The translations under genes and the position numbers were made by a program. Shown one piece after another: positions 25,360-33,623 of a stretch of 64,000 nt of DNA. The notes beneath the pieces were generated by a model, which saw only the letters and a list, made by a program, of their open reading frames with translations, was not told the DNA's origin and made no database searches. The DNA comes from an uncultured Muribaculaceae bacterium (GTDB lineage Bacteria > Bacteroidota > Bacteroidia > Bacteroidales > Muribaculaceae), in assembly GCA_910585275.1 (NCBI GenBank), contig CAJUCW010000005.1, positions 62,001 to 126,000 on the forward strand. The letters run 5' to 3'. Every line of letters begins with the position of its first letter. The first letter of the stretch is position 1.

Positions 25360-27402
25360 ATGAAATTTTCAAAAGCATTGCTACTTGTCGCCCTCGCGGG
25401 AATCCCTTCCGCATTGTGCGCACAGGAGCATCTCAAAAGCCTTGACAAAAACGGCTTTGACAAGAATGTGGCTGCGTCGGAAGATTTCTACCAGCACGTC
25501 AACAAGGGCTGGATGGAATCCCATCCCCTCACTCCCGAGTATGCCCGCTATGGACAGTTCAACATTCTCAACGATTCGAGCAACAATCGTGTAAGACGCA
25601 TTGTCACCAATCTTGCCAAAAAGAATCCTGCAAAAGGCACCAACGCCTACAAAATTGCAGCTCTCTATGAGAGTGCCATGGATTCCGTACGCCGCAACAA
25701 GCTCGGCGCCGACCCGATAAAGGCGGAACTTGAAAAAATCGAGAAAACCGATCCTTCTAAGATGGAAGACCTCTTCCTCTGGCTCCACCAGAACTACACA
25801 TCGCCACTTTTCGGTGCCGGCCCGATGGAGAACCTCGCCAACAGCAAGGAATATGCCATGTACGTAAGCGGAGGCGGCCTCACTCTTGGCGACCGCGATT
25901 ATTATTTGAAAGACGACAAGCGCAACAAAGAGGTACGCACTGCCTATCAGAAACTTATCGAGCGCCAGATGGTCAATGCCGGCTACAGCAAGAAAGACGC
26001 CAAGAGAATCGTTAAAAACGTCATGAAGGTCGAGACTCTTCTTGCCGATTCCACATGGACGCGCGAAGAGAGCCGCAACATTCCGGCAATGTATAACCCA
26101 CGCAGTTTCTCCCAGCTCAAGGAGATGTATCCCAACATTCCTTGGGACCGTTTCTTCATCGAGACTATGGGCATAGAGTCGCCCGAACAGGTTATCGTGA
26201 CTGAAATCAACACCGTGAAACAGGCCGACAATCTCATGAAGTCGCTTACCGACCGTGAGAAGAAAGACTATTACCTCTGGCAGTTCGTAAGCAGCGCGGC
26301 TCCATATCTGAGTGATGATTTCAGCAACGCATCATTTGAATTCAACAAGGTGATGAGCGGCGTGCAGGAACAGCGTCCGCGTTGGAAACGCGCCCTCGGC
26401 ACAACCGAAGGATTCCTCGGCGAAGCTATCGGAGAACTTTATGTGGAGGAATACTTCCCCGAAAGTTCGAAGCAGTATATGATTGGTCTGGTCGAGAATC
26501 TCCGCAACGCGCTTGGCAAACATATCATCCATCTTCCCTGGATGAGCGACGACACCAAAGTGCAGGCACTGAAAAAGCTCAACGCCATTACGGTAAAAAT
26601 CGGTTATCCCGATAAATGGAAAGATTATTCCGAACTCGACATCGAGCCTACCCTTTCTTATTGGGAAAACGCACACAACGCACATCAGTGGGCTGTGAAG
26701 CAGACCCTTGCGAAATGGGGAAAACCCGTTGACCGCACCGAATGGGGTATGACTCCTCAGACAATCAATGCATATTACAATCCGCTCAACAATGAAATCG
26801 TGTTCCCGGCCGGTATTCTCCAGGCTCCTTTCTTCGACCCTGAAGCAAGCGATGCAGAAAACTACGGTGGAATCGGCGTTGTAATCGGCCATGAGCTCAC
26901 CCACGGGTTTGACGACCAGGGTTGCCAGTTCGATGCCGACGGCAATATGGTTAACTGGTGGACTCCGGAAGATGCGGCCGAGTTTGCAAAACTCACCAAC
27001 GGTCTTGTGGAGCAATATTCCGAAATAGAAGTGCTCCCCGGCCTCCAGGCAAACGGACAATACACCCTCGGTGAGAACATAGCCGACCAGGGAGGTCTGC
27101 GCATCGCAAGGACTGCCTTCCTCGATTCGCAGAAAAAGAAAGGCGTTGACGTTACCTCTAAAGAGGCGCTCATCGACGGCATCGACCCGATGCAGGTGTT
27201 CTATCTCAACTTCGCCAATCTTTGGGCCAACAATATCCGCGACGAGGAAATCCGTTCGCTTACTTCTGGCGACGTGCATTCGCTCGGCAAGAACCGCGTC
27301 AACGTATCCCTCCGCAACATCGAACCCTTCTTCGAAGCCTTCGGCATCAAAGAGGGCGACAAAATGTTCCGTCCCGCCGCAGAGCGCGTAATAATCTGGT
27401 AA
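25360..27402 (+). CDS. M13-family zinc metallopeptidase (neprilysin/PepO-like)
   Basis: 680 aa. The signal peptide covers about residues 1-21 (ALLLVALAGIPSALCAQ). M13 N-domain begins NVAASEDFYQHVNKGWM. Zinc site: HELTH with His511 and His515 (VVIGHELTHGFDDQG) and the third ligand Glu572 in GENIADQGGL, with Asp576 as helper. NAYYNPLNNEIVFPAGILQ precedes the site as usual, and the C-terminus ends with ...VIIW in place of the typical CxVW. Exported endopeptidase for oligopeptides. Length is as expected for the family. Confidence 0.96.
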   Translation: MKFSKALLLVALAGIPSALCAQEHLKSLDKNGFDKNVAASEDFYQHVNKGWMESHPLTPEYARYGQFNILNDSSNNRVRRIVTNLAKKNPAKGTNAYKIAALYESAMDSVRRNKLGADPIKAELEKIEKTDPSKMEDLFLWLHQNYTSPLFGAGPMENLANSKEYAMYVSGGGLTLGDRDYYLKDDKRNKEVRTAYQKLIERQMVNAGYSKKDAKRIVKNVMKVETLLADSTWTREESRNIPAMYNPRSFSQLKEMYPNIPWDRFFIETMGIESPEQVIVTEINTVKQADNLMKSLTDREKKDYYLWQFVSSAAPYLSDDFSNASFEFNKVMSGVQEQRPRWKRALGTTEGFLGEAIGELYVEEYFPESSKQYMIGLVENLRNALGKHIIHLPWMSDDTKVQALKKLNAITVKIGYPDKWKDYSELDIEPTLSYWENAHNAHQWAVKQTLAKWGKPVDRTEWGMTPQTINAYYNPLNNEIVFPAGILQAPFFDPEASDAENYGGIGVVIGHELTHGFDDQGCQFDADGNMVNWWTPEDAAEFAKLTNGLVEQYSEIEVLPGLQANGQYTLGENIADQGGLRIARTAFLDSQKKKGVDVTSKEALIDGIDPMQVFYLNFANLWANNIRDEEIRSLTSGDVHSLGKNRVNVSLRNIEPFFEAFGIKEGDKMFRPAAERVIIW

Positions 27403-27425
27403 TTTTAAGCACAAATACTCCACAA

Positions 27426-27459
27426 AAGAGCGGTTCCATAAAGAATCGCTCTTTTTTTT
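27426..27459 (+). terminator. Terminator after the M13 peptidase
   Basis: AAGAGCGGTTC (27426-27436) pairs with GAATCGCTCTT (27443-27453) apart from one G-T pair, followed by a run of T. Confidence 0.85.
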
Positions 27460-27467
27460 GCAATTTA

Positions 27468-27498
27468 TTTGCAATATTGATTTTATTCACTACTTTTG
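27468..27498 (+). promoter_or_regulatory. Promoter upstream of repeat copy 4 and the OMP gene
   Basis: TTTG (27468-27471), 19 nt, TACTTTTG (27491-27498): an exact -33/-7 match. Transcription from here would carry repeat copy 4 as 5' leader of the gene at 27764. Confidence 0.7.
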
Positions 27499-27529
27499 CT
27501 ATTGCAAATACATTTGCAACTGAATTAAC

Positions 27530-27733
27530 GAAGTTGTTTAAACTTTTTTCTTTTTCAAGATTTTGTCATATTTTCGAGACGATTTTGAAACTTGAAGAGG
27601 GAGTTTAGCGGGCTAAACGACCGATGAAAGGTTCAAAAGCGTCCGAAAAGATGGCGGAAGATTGGAAAAGAGGACTTTTTAACGTAAAAAGCCATAAGAA
27701 AAATAATCTCCGTAAAAAAGTTTAAACGACTTC
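27530..27733 (+). mobile_element. 204-bp MITE-like repeat, copy 4
   Basis: Full-length copy with one mismatch in the inverted ends (right end CGACTTC). Flanks AAC/AAT match in two of three bases. It lies between a consensus promoter and the start codon of the OMP gene, ending 30 bp before it. Confidence 0.87.
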
Positions 27734-27763
27734 AATGTCATTAACCACCTAACTGTATCGACT

Positions 27764-28396
27764 ATGAAACATCTATTGTCGGCTATCGCCCTCTTCGCAG
27801 CATTCTCTCCACTTGCCATCAATGCCCAGACGGCAATCAATCCCACCGGAGACTACAACCGTATCACCGCAATGTATCAGTATCGCGACCTCGCCGGCGA
27901 CGGCACCAACGGTTTCGAACTCGGATACGTGCATGGATTCAGTCTTTCAAGCACTACCCCGCTCTTCTTTCAGACAGGTTTGAAATTCGACATGGGTTTT
28001 GACCATGAAAGCGCGAGCGAACAGGGGTTAAAAATTTCGGGCGACCTTACAACAATGAGTTTCAGTGTGCCCCTCGACATTGCATACAAACTTGTATTCG
28101 GCGACAATAGCAACGTTGCCTTCATACCGTTCGCCGGATTCAATCTTAAGGTCAACGCCCTGGCCGACGTAACTGCAAGTGCTTCCTACCAGGGAGTAAA
28201 AGAGAAGGAAACAGTGAGCATGTTTGACGACGAAATCGGCATGAAGCGTTTCCAGGCGGGATGGCACATCGGTCTCGGTTTCCAAATCAACAAGTTTTAT
28301 GCAGGTGCTGACTTCGGCACGGATTTCATCAAGATTATCGACAACGGAGGCAACTGCACCCCGACATTCCATCTCGGAGTAGGTTACACATTCTGA
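27764..28396 (+). CDS. Outer-membrane beta-barrel protein (porin-family fold)
   Basis: 210 aa. The signal peptide ends at AINAQ|TAI. The mature chain has alternating hydrophobic strands typical of an 8-stranded OmpW/OmpX-like barrel and ends in a C-terminal aromatic (LGVGYTF). The GFELGYVHGF and FQTGLKFDMGF strands are characteristic of Bacteroidetes 'porin family' proteins. Function unknown. Strong promoter, repeat element in the leader, and a strong terminator make it a monocistronic gene. Confidence 0.82.
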   Translation: MKHLLSAIALFAAFSPLAINAQTAINPTGDYNRITAMYQYRDLAGDGTNGFELGYVHGFSLSSTTPLFFQTGLKFDMGFDHESASEQGLKISGDLTTMSFSVPLDIAYKLVFGDNSNVAFIPFAGFNLKVNALADVTASASYQGVKEKETVSMFDDEIGMKRFQAGWHIGLGFQINKFYAGADFGTDFIKIIDNGGNCTPTFHLGVGYTF

Positions 28397-28426
28397 CCGG
28401 ACAACCTCTTCCTAAACTTTTTTACG

Positions 28427-28479
28427 GAAGGAGCGTCATAATTGCTTTTGATTTCAATTATGACGCTCCTTCTCTTTTT
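28427..28479 (+). terminator. Strong terminator after the OMP gene
   Basis: Perfect 17-bp arms AAGGAGCGTCATAATTG (28428-28444) and CAATTATGACGCTCCTT (28455-28471), then a T-rich tail. Confidence 0.9.
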
Positions 28480-28484
28480 ATATA

Positions 28485-28566
28485 ATGTAGGGACATGCCT
28501 CCGGCATGTTTAATTAACAATTTGATTTCCAAACCCTACATGCCTGAGGCATCTGACCTATAAACT
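28485..28566. repeat. Palindromic interspersed repeat, family 2, copy B
   Basis: Starts ATGTAGGGACATGCC like copy A at 8207, with an ACATGCC-TCC-GGCATGT hairpin and an internal CCTACATGCCTGAGGCAT block. The right end is degenerate. Starts only six bases after a terminator. Confidence 0.65.
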
Positions 28567-28596
28567 CCAGTAATGCCATAAAAAAAGAAAAAACAT

Positions 28597-28628
28597 TTTT
28601 TATATTCGCCAAACATTTATTAACTTTG
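28597..28628 (+). promoter_or_regulatory. Promoter of the 28768 lipoprotein operon
   Basis: TTTT (28597-28600), 20 nt, TAACTTTG (28621-28628); -7 exact, -33 one base off. Leader of about 135 nt; nothing else is recognised between it and the start codon. Confidence 0.55.
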
Positions 28629-28767
28629 CGCGCTGAACGACTTCCAACAAGGAGATTGCATCATAGAAGTTGTTTTTTGCTTCAATGACTTCCATCGAAG
28701 TGTGCCTCTATACTCAACTTTTTGTAAAGACATTGCCAAAACATAACAACAAATAACAATATTTTTC

Positions 28768-30531
28768 ATGAAACAGTTTTTTCGTTTCGGCAGCCTCGCA
28801 TTAATGACGGTGGCTCTGACAGGATGTTTCGACAACGGGTATGACCTGGACAATATCGACACAACATCCGAATTCAAAGTGAAGGACCTTGTCCTGCCAA
28901 TCAATCTCGACGTCGTTACACTTGGAGACATTATCGACATCAAAGAAGGAGACCAGATTAAAGAAGTAACCCTCAATGGCAAGACATTTTATGCCGTCCG
29001 GGAATCGGGTACCTTCTCTTCCGACCCCATCAACATTCCGTCGTTCTCCTCTGCGGCACCCTCAATATCTCCCTCTGTACTGACCTTCTCTACAGGCACG
29101 AGAAGCGGCGACATCCAAAGCTCATCGACCGTTACTTTCCCGCTCAACAGTCCGATTAACAGAAAAGTGATTTACTCGGCAGACAACATCGACCCTGCCA
29201 TTATCGAAATCACCGACCTTTACACTGACAACCTCGGGATTACGCTTACATTCACCGAAGATGCCGCCGTTTCATCTTTGGCGGATATCGAAATGTCGGA
29301 AATCAAGCTGCAATTACCCAAAAGTTTGTCAATCGACCGCATTATTCCTGCGGGCAACTACGAAGAGAACGACGGAATACTGACAATTCCCTCCATAAAA
29401 TTCGAAAACGGCCAGGCACAGGTATCGCTTTCCGCAAAAGCGATAAATCTTCCCGCCAACAATTCCGGAATAGACTACGATGCCCATAGCCTCAAGCTTG
29501 AAGCCGACATCAATATCGAATCCGCAAACCTCAACATCACACCTAAGGTTTCTGACATTACACAGATTCCATCGTCGGTAAGCCTCAACGTGGATTACAC
29601 ATTGTCCGACCTAAATGTCAACGCAGTTGCCGGAGACATCAATTATATGCTCGAAGGAAACGCCCTCAACATCTCCCCCATCCATCTGAATAATATCCCC
29701 GATTTCCTCGCACAAGACGGCACGGACCTAATTCTCAACAATCCTCAGATATTCCTTTCCGTCAACAATCCGGTGGCTAACGAAAAACTTGGATTCCAAA
29801 CCGGTCTTAAACTCACATCTATCAGAGACAACGCTCCCTCACAAGATTTTGAACTCGACAACGATTATTTCCGGGTCGGGTATGCTGCCGGCGTTTCAGG
29901 ACCCTATAATTTCTGTCTTTCTCCCAAAAATCCGGAGAACGTTCCTACCGGATTTGAAAACCCCCAGCATGTGGAATTCACCACTCTCGGAAACGTGATA
30001 AGCGGAAGCGGAATCCCTCAGATGATAGAAATCGACCTTGTACAACCGCAAGTATATCGTCAACATGTGGATTACTTCGAACTTGGGAGAAATCTTGACA
30101 AACTTGAAGGGAAATGGGAATTCCTCGCCCCACTCGCAATGAAAAGCGGCTCGGAATCTCAAATTATATATACGGAAACAAAAGACGGCTGGAACGACGA
30201 AGACGTGGATGCAATCACTATCCAGAAACTTGAAATCACCACCGAAATAACAAGCACACTTCCTCTCGATGCCGTTATCACAGGCTATCCCATCGACAAA
30301 TCGGGCAACCAGATTTCCGGCGTGTCTATAGAAGGGGCCGTGATTCCCTCGGGGGCCACCGATTATCCCGTAACGATAAGAATCACCGGAGAAGTGAAAC
30401 ATCTTGACGGTATCACCTTCACAGCCACTGTGAAGCCGGGTGCAAACGACGAAGCTTTGTCGCCGTCACAGACCCTGACCTTAAAGAAAGTACGTGCCAA
30501 AGTGACAGGCAACTATACTAAAGAACTTTAA
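28768..30531 (+). CDS. Large lipoprotein, Bacteroidales-type, unknown
   Basis: 587 aa. The lipobox is LTGC with Cys20, followed by acidic residues (FDNGYDLDNID), a pattern often seen in surface-exposed lipoproteins. The chain is beta-rich with repeated 'LPINLDVV', 'ITLTFTEDAAVS' and 'LEADINIESANLNITP' type strands, suggesting tandem immunoglobulin-like or LEA/WHy-like sandwiches. No enzyme motif. It precedes a DUF5723 outer-membrane protein by 33 bp, so the two may form an outer-membrane complex; this is inference. Confidence 0.72.
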   Translation: MKQFFRFGSLALMTVALTGCFDNGYDLDNIDTTSEFKVKDLVLPINLDVVTLGDIIDIKEGDQIKEVTLNGKTFYAVRESGTFSSDPINIPSFSSAAPSISPSVLTFSTGTRSGDIQSSSTVTFPLNSPINRKVIYSADNIDPAIIEITDLYTDNLGITLTFTEDAAVSSLADIEMSEIKLQLPKSLSIDRIIPAGNYEENDGILTIPSIKFENGQAQVSLSAKAINLPANNSGIDYDAHSLKLEADINIESANLNITPKVSDITQIPSSVSLNVDYTLSDLNVNAVAGDINYMLEGNALNISPIHLNNIPDFLAQDGTDLILNNPQIFLSVNNPVANEKLGFQTGLKLTSIRDNAPSQDFELDNDYFRVGYAAGVSGPYNFCLSPKNPENVPTGFENPQHVEFTTLGNVISGSGIPQMIEIDLVQPQVYRQHVDYFELGRNLDKLEGKWEFLAPLAMKSGSESQIIYTETKDGWNDEDVDAITIQKLEITTEITSTLPLDAVITGYPIDKSGNQISGVSIEGAVIPSGATDYPVTIRITGEVKHLDGITFTATVKPGANDEALSPSQTLTLKKVRAKVTGNYTKEL

Positions 30532-30564
30532 TACGCCATTATTCTTATTCAACAATCGAACACA

Positions 30565-31938
30565 ATGAATTCTTCCATAAAGAAACTTGTTATATGCGCC
30601 GGGGCTTTCGCCTTCGCAGGCGGCCTTAACGCACAGACCACATACTCGGGCTATTTCCTCGATAATTACGACTACCGTTACCAGATGAACCCTGCTTTCG
30701 GCAACGAAAAGGGATTCGTATCTTTCCCCGCCCTCGGCAACCTCAACATCCACATGCATGGCAACCTGCACCTCAACGAAGTGCTATATAAGCTCAACGG
30801 CAAGACTGTGCTTTTCACCAATCCGGGAATCGCGGCAAGCGAAGTGATGGATAAAATCAGCAACAAGAACCGTGTCGGCACCAATGAAAAAATAGATATC
30901 CTTTCCGTCGGATTCAAAGGGATGGGAGGTTACAACACCGTTTCGCTCGGTGTCTCGACTAATGCGGAAGTATCCGTGCCTAAATCGTTCTTCTCTCTCG
31001 CAAAGGAAGGTGTGACAAACGACACTTACGATATCAAGGATATGTTCGGGCAGGCGAATGCCTACGCCCAGCTCGCCCTCAACCATTCGAGGGAAATCAA
31101 ACAGGTGCCGGGGCTGCGCGTAGGTGCAACCCTCAAAGTGCTGTTGGGCGGAGGGTATATGGATTTCCGTTTCAACGATGCAAAACTCGTTCTTGACCAC
31201 GACCAATGGATTGCGCAGACCAACGCCGACATATATGTCTCTGCCGGAAAATTCAGATATGACATGGACCACAGCAACGAGACAGGGAAAGACTACGTGT
31301 CGGGCGGAAATATGGACGATGGCTTCAAGCTCAACGGATTGGGCTTCGGCCTCGACCTCGGTGGCGAATACAGTTGGAACGGATTCACTTTCTCGGCTGC
31401 CGTGCTCGACCTCGGCTTCATATCGTGGAGCGACACCCAATGGGCATCGACCAACGGAACTCAGACCGTCAATACGGATTCCTTCATATTCAACGCCAAC
31501 GACGATGCCGAAAACTCTTTCGACAACGAATGGAACCGACTCACTGACGACCTCGCCCGTCTTTACCAGCTCGACAACAACGGCTCAACATCCCTCACAC
31601 GTGCTCTTGCAGCCACCGTTAATGTTGGTGCGCAGTGGTACCTTCCCTCATATCGCCGCCTTAATTTCGGCATCCTCAACTCCACGAGGATAAACGGTCC
31701 TTACACTTGGACGCAATTCCGTCTGTCGGCGAATGTGAATCCCGTCAACTTCCTGTCGGCAAACGTAAACGTCACCGCTGGCACATACGGCGTAGGTTTC
31801 GGCTGGCTCCTAAACATCCACACCACCGGCTTCAACTTCTTCGCCGGCATGGACCACACCGTCGGAACCCTCGCTAAGCAAGGCATCCCCTTGAACTCCA
31901 ACGCCTCCTTCAACCTCGGCATCAATTTCCCATTTTAA
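30565..31938 (+). CDS. DUF5723-family outer-membrane protein
   Basis: 457 aa. The signal peptide ends at GGLNAQ. The N-terminal SGYFLDNYDYRYQMNPAFGNEKGFVSFPALGNL stretch is the hallmark of DUF5723. The rest is a transmembrane beta-barrel-like chain with FGFGLDLGGEYSW strands and a C-terminal NASFNLGINFPF. The family resembles PorV/OMPP1 barrels. Role unknown; expressed with the lipoprotein upstream. Confidence 0.85.
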   Translation: MNSSIKKLVICAGAFAFAGGLNAQTTYSGYFLDNYDYRYQMNPAFGNEKGFVSFPALGNLNIHMHGNLHLNEVLYKLNGKTVLFTNPGIAASEVMDKISNKNRVGTNEKIDILSVGFKGMGGYNTVSLGVSTNAEVSVPKSFFSLAKEGVTNDTYDIKDMFGQANAYAQLALNHSREIKQVPGLRVGATLKVLLGGGYMDFRFNDAKLVLDHDQWIAQTNADIYVSAGKFRYDMDHSNETGKDYVSGGNMDDGFKLNGLGFGLDLGGEYSWNGFTFSAAVLDLGFISWSDTQWASTNGTQTVNTDSFIFNANDDAENSFDNEWNRLTDDLARLYQLDNNGSTSLTRALAATVNVGAQWYLPSYRRLNFGILNSTRINGPYTWTQFRLSANVNPVNFLSANVNVTAGTYGVGFGWLLNIHTTGFNFFAGMDHTVGTLAKQGIPLNSNASFNLGINFPF

Positions 31939-31966
31939 AAAAGGAAAGTCCGCAGATTCTAATTAA

Positions 31967-32019
31967 CTGTCCCGGTGTCCCAGTGTCCCGGTGTCTCGCC
32001 CTCTGGGACACTGGGACAC
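31967..32019. repeat. GTGTCCC stem-loop, copy 1
   Basis: GTGTCCCAGTGTCCC (31975-31989) and GGGACACTGGGACAC (32005-32019) are perfect 15-bp arms with a 15-nt loop. The left part is also a tandem run of GTGTCCC(A/G). Followed by a T-rich tract (TCTTTTTGTTTTTA), so it may also terminate the DUF5723 transcript. Its twin is at 33541-33585. Confidence 0.8.
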
Positions 32020-32093
32020 TCTTATGTCTTTTTGTTTTTATGTATCCTCATTCCGTCGTCTCGCATGACGACCGACAAACTGACGAACCAATT

Positions 32094-32192
32094 GAAGTCG
32101 TTTAAACTTTTTTCTTTTTAATGAAGTCGTACATTTGTACGACTTCAATGTAAAAAGCCATAAGAAAATCATTCTCCGTAAAATTAAACTTC
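32094..32192 (+). mobile_element. Internally deleted 204-bp repeat, copy 5, with nested palindrome
   Basis: Keeps the left end GAAGTCGTTTAAACTTTTTT and the right third (GTAAAAAGCCATAAGAAAAT..), but the middle is lost between two CTTTTT microhomologies. Flanked by ATT on both sides (3-bp duplication). At 32123-32146 a 24-bp palindrome (arms GAAGTCGTACA / TGTACGACTTC) is inserted, flanked by AAT on both sides. Full copies 1 and 3 carry the corresponding site with a single AAT. Confidence 0.75.
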
Positions 32193-32527
32193 ATTGTCAG
32201 AATAAAACATCGGAAGGTGGAATAGGCAGTAACTTTGCTGTGTTTTTTTGTGGATGTTAGACGTTAGACGGGGATACGTTAGTATATCCGTTAGGGGGAG
32301 CGTATTATATAAATATGATATTCATCATATTATATAATCCTGACGCGCAAAAGCGCGATAATGGTATCAAGGGAAAGAATTTGTAAAGAAATCCGCTTGT
32401 TAATTTTAATGCTCAAAAATGTCAGAATAAAAACAGGAGGAAAAGAGGCGATTGTAATTTCGCGGTGTGATTGTCGAGGAAATGCCAAACGCGACAAGCA
32501 CAAAAAAACCAAAACAAAAACAAGATT
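32193..32527. other. AT-rich, palindrome-bearing leader of the replication-like island
   Basis: No gene. Holds tandem GTTAGAC units near 32258, a near-perfect AT palindrome (ATTATATAAATATGAT 32304-32319 / ATCATATTATATAAT 32324-32338, one-base bulge), and a GCGC-AAAA-GCGC hairpin just after. Such a layout directly upstream of RepA-like genes resembles a plasmid origin, but this is untested. Confidence 0.4.
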
Positions 32528-33514
32528 ATGGAGAATTATTTTAACGAAGCGGAAAGAATGAGGGAGGATGTGATTGCCCTTGTTGAGAATCCGAGAGAGG
32601 TGACAGAAGATGAACTGATGCTCAGGGTGAAGAGGGCTAACGAGTGGAACGCCAATGCATTGCAAAGACCGGATCCGCGTAGCCTGTGGTTCAGACTGTG
32701 GTATGAGGGAGAGGTTTGCTGTCTGTTTGCGGATTCGAATATCGGGAAGAGTATCTATGCAGTTCAGATAGCTGCGGAATTGTCAAAGCATGATAAGGTG
32801 CTCTATTTCGATTTCGAGATGAGCGACAAGCAATTCCAGTTGAGATATACTGACGAAGAGGGAAGACTGTACTTGTTTCCTGACAACTTTTATCGGTCTG
32901 AGATATGTGCGGAGAATATCAACGGAGAGACGTTCGAAGACGATATCATCGAAGAGATAGAACAGGCAGTGACGGAGTATGGCATCAGGATAATCATCAT
33001 AGACAACCTGACGTATCTATGCAGCGAGTCGGAGCGGGGAGACGCAGCATCTCGACTGATGATGAACCTTTTGCAGCTGAAACGTCGGCATGATTTGTCG
33101 ATACTTGTGCTTGCGCATACTCCGAAGCGATCGTTGTCAAGTCCGATAACTCAGAATGACCTTGCCGGGAGCAAGAAGCTGTTCAATTTTTTTGACAGTT
33201 GTTTTGCTATGGGAAAAAGCGCGAAAGACGGTAATCTTCGTTATGTGAAGCAGCTTAAGTCGAGGGCATCGACAATAGAGTATGGCATGAACAACGTGAT
33301 GGTGACAGAGTTGGTGAAGGATGGAGGCTACCTTCATTTCGATACGGTAGGCTACGACCATGAAAAAACTCATCTTAAAGAGCCTGAAGAGGGAGACTGC
33401 GACCGACTTAAGGTTCAGATAAAGAATCTTAGAGAAATGGGAAAAAGCGTCAGGCAGATTGCCGCGGAGCTGTCGGTGTCCAAGAGCAAGGTATCGAGGA
33501 TATTGAATTCCTGA
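32528..33514 (+). CDS. RepA-like RecA-fold ATPase/helicase with C-terminal HTH (paralog 1)
   Basis: 328 aa from the ATG at 32528; an in-frame TTG at 32471 would add 19 residues but lacks support. Walker A is ADSNIGKS (68-75), Walker B IIIIDN (155-160), and a sensor/arginine-like motif is in LAHTPKRS, followed by TQNDLAGSKKLFNFFDS. C-terminal helix-turn-helix at about 301-326 (MGKSVRQIAAELSVSKSKVSRIL). This is the AAA_25/RepA family of hexameric helicases seen in Bacteroidetes plasmids and mobile elements. A close paralog is at 34746. Purine-rich coding strand and codon use unlike the flanking core genes suggest transfer. Confidence 0.85.
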   Translation: MENYFNEAERMREDVIALVENPREVTEDELMLRVKRANEWNANALQRPDPRSLWFRLWYEGEVCCLFADSNIGKSIYAVQIAAELSKHDKVLYFDFEMSDKQFQLRYTDEEGRLYLFPDNFYRSEICAENINGETFEDDIIEEIEQAVTEYGIRIIIIDNLTYLCSESERGDAASRLMMNLLQLKRRHDLSILVLAHTPKRSLSSPITQNDLAGSKKLFNFFDSCFAMGKSAKDGNLRYVKQLKSRASTIEYGMNNVMVTELVKDGGYLHFDTVGYDHEKTHLKEPEEGDCDRLKVQIKNLREMGKSVRQIAAELSVSKSKVSRILNS

Positions 33515-33540
33515 TGCTGTTTATCCCTGAATTTGGTTTA

Positions 33541-33585
33541 CTGTCCCGGTGTCCCGGAGATCGGAACACCGGGACACTGGGACAC
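33541..33585. repeat. GTGTCCC stem-loop, copy 2
   Basis: Arms CTGTCCCGGTGTCCC (33541-33555) and GGGACACTGGGACAC (33571-33585) with a 15-nt loop. The right arm and the loop length are identical to copy 1; loop sequences differ. It lies between paralog 1 and the DUF6371 gene. Confidence 0.78.
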
Positions 33586-33623
33586 CGAAGAGAACAAGAT
33601 TTTTAATTACGAATCTAACAGCT

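Noticed and set aside
26332..27474. 380-codon open frame on the minus strand
   Set aside because: Fully antisense to the M13 peptidase, whose zinc motifs and signal peptide are clear; composition is that of a mirror frame.
11243..27733. The 204-bp repeats as an rRNA/tRNA-derived or purely selected riboswitch family
   Set aside because: Near-identity (substitutions only), terminal inverted repeats and 3-bp duplications fit recent transposition better; a regulatory role stays possible as co-option.
32471..32527. N-terminal extension of the first RepA-like ATPase
   Set aside because: It requires a TTG start and adds a low-complexity Lys/Asn/Gln stretch; the ATG at 32528 is better.
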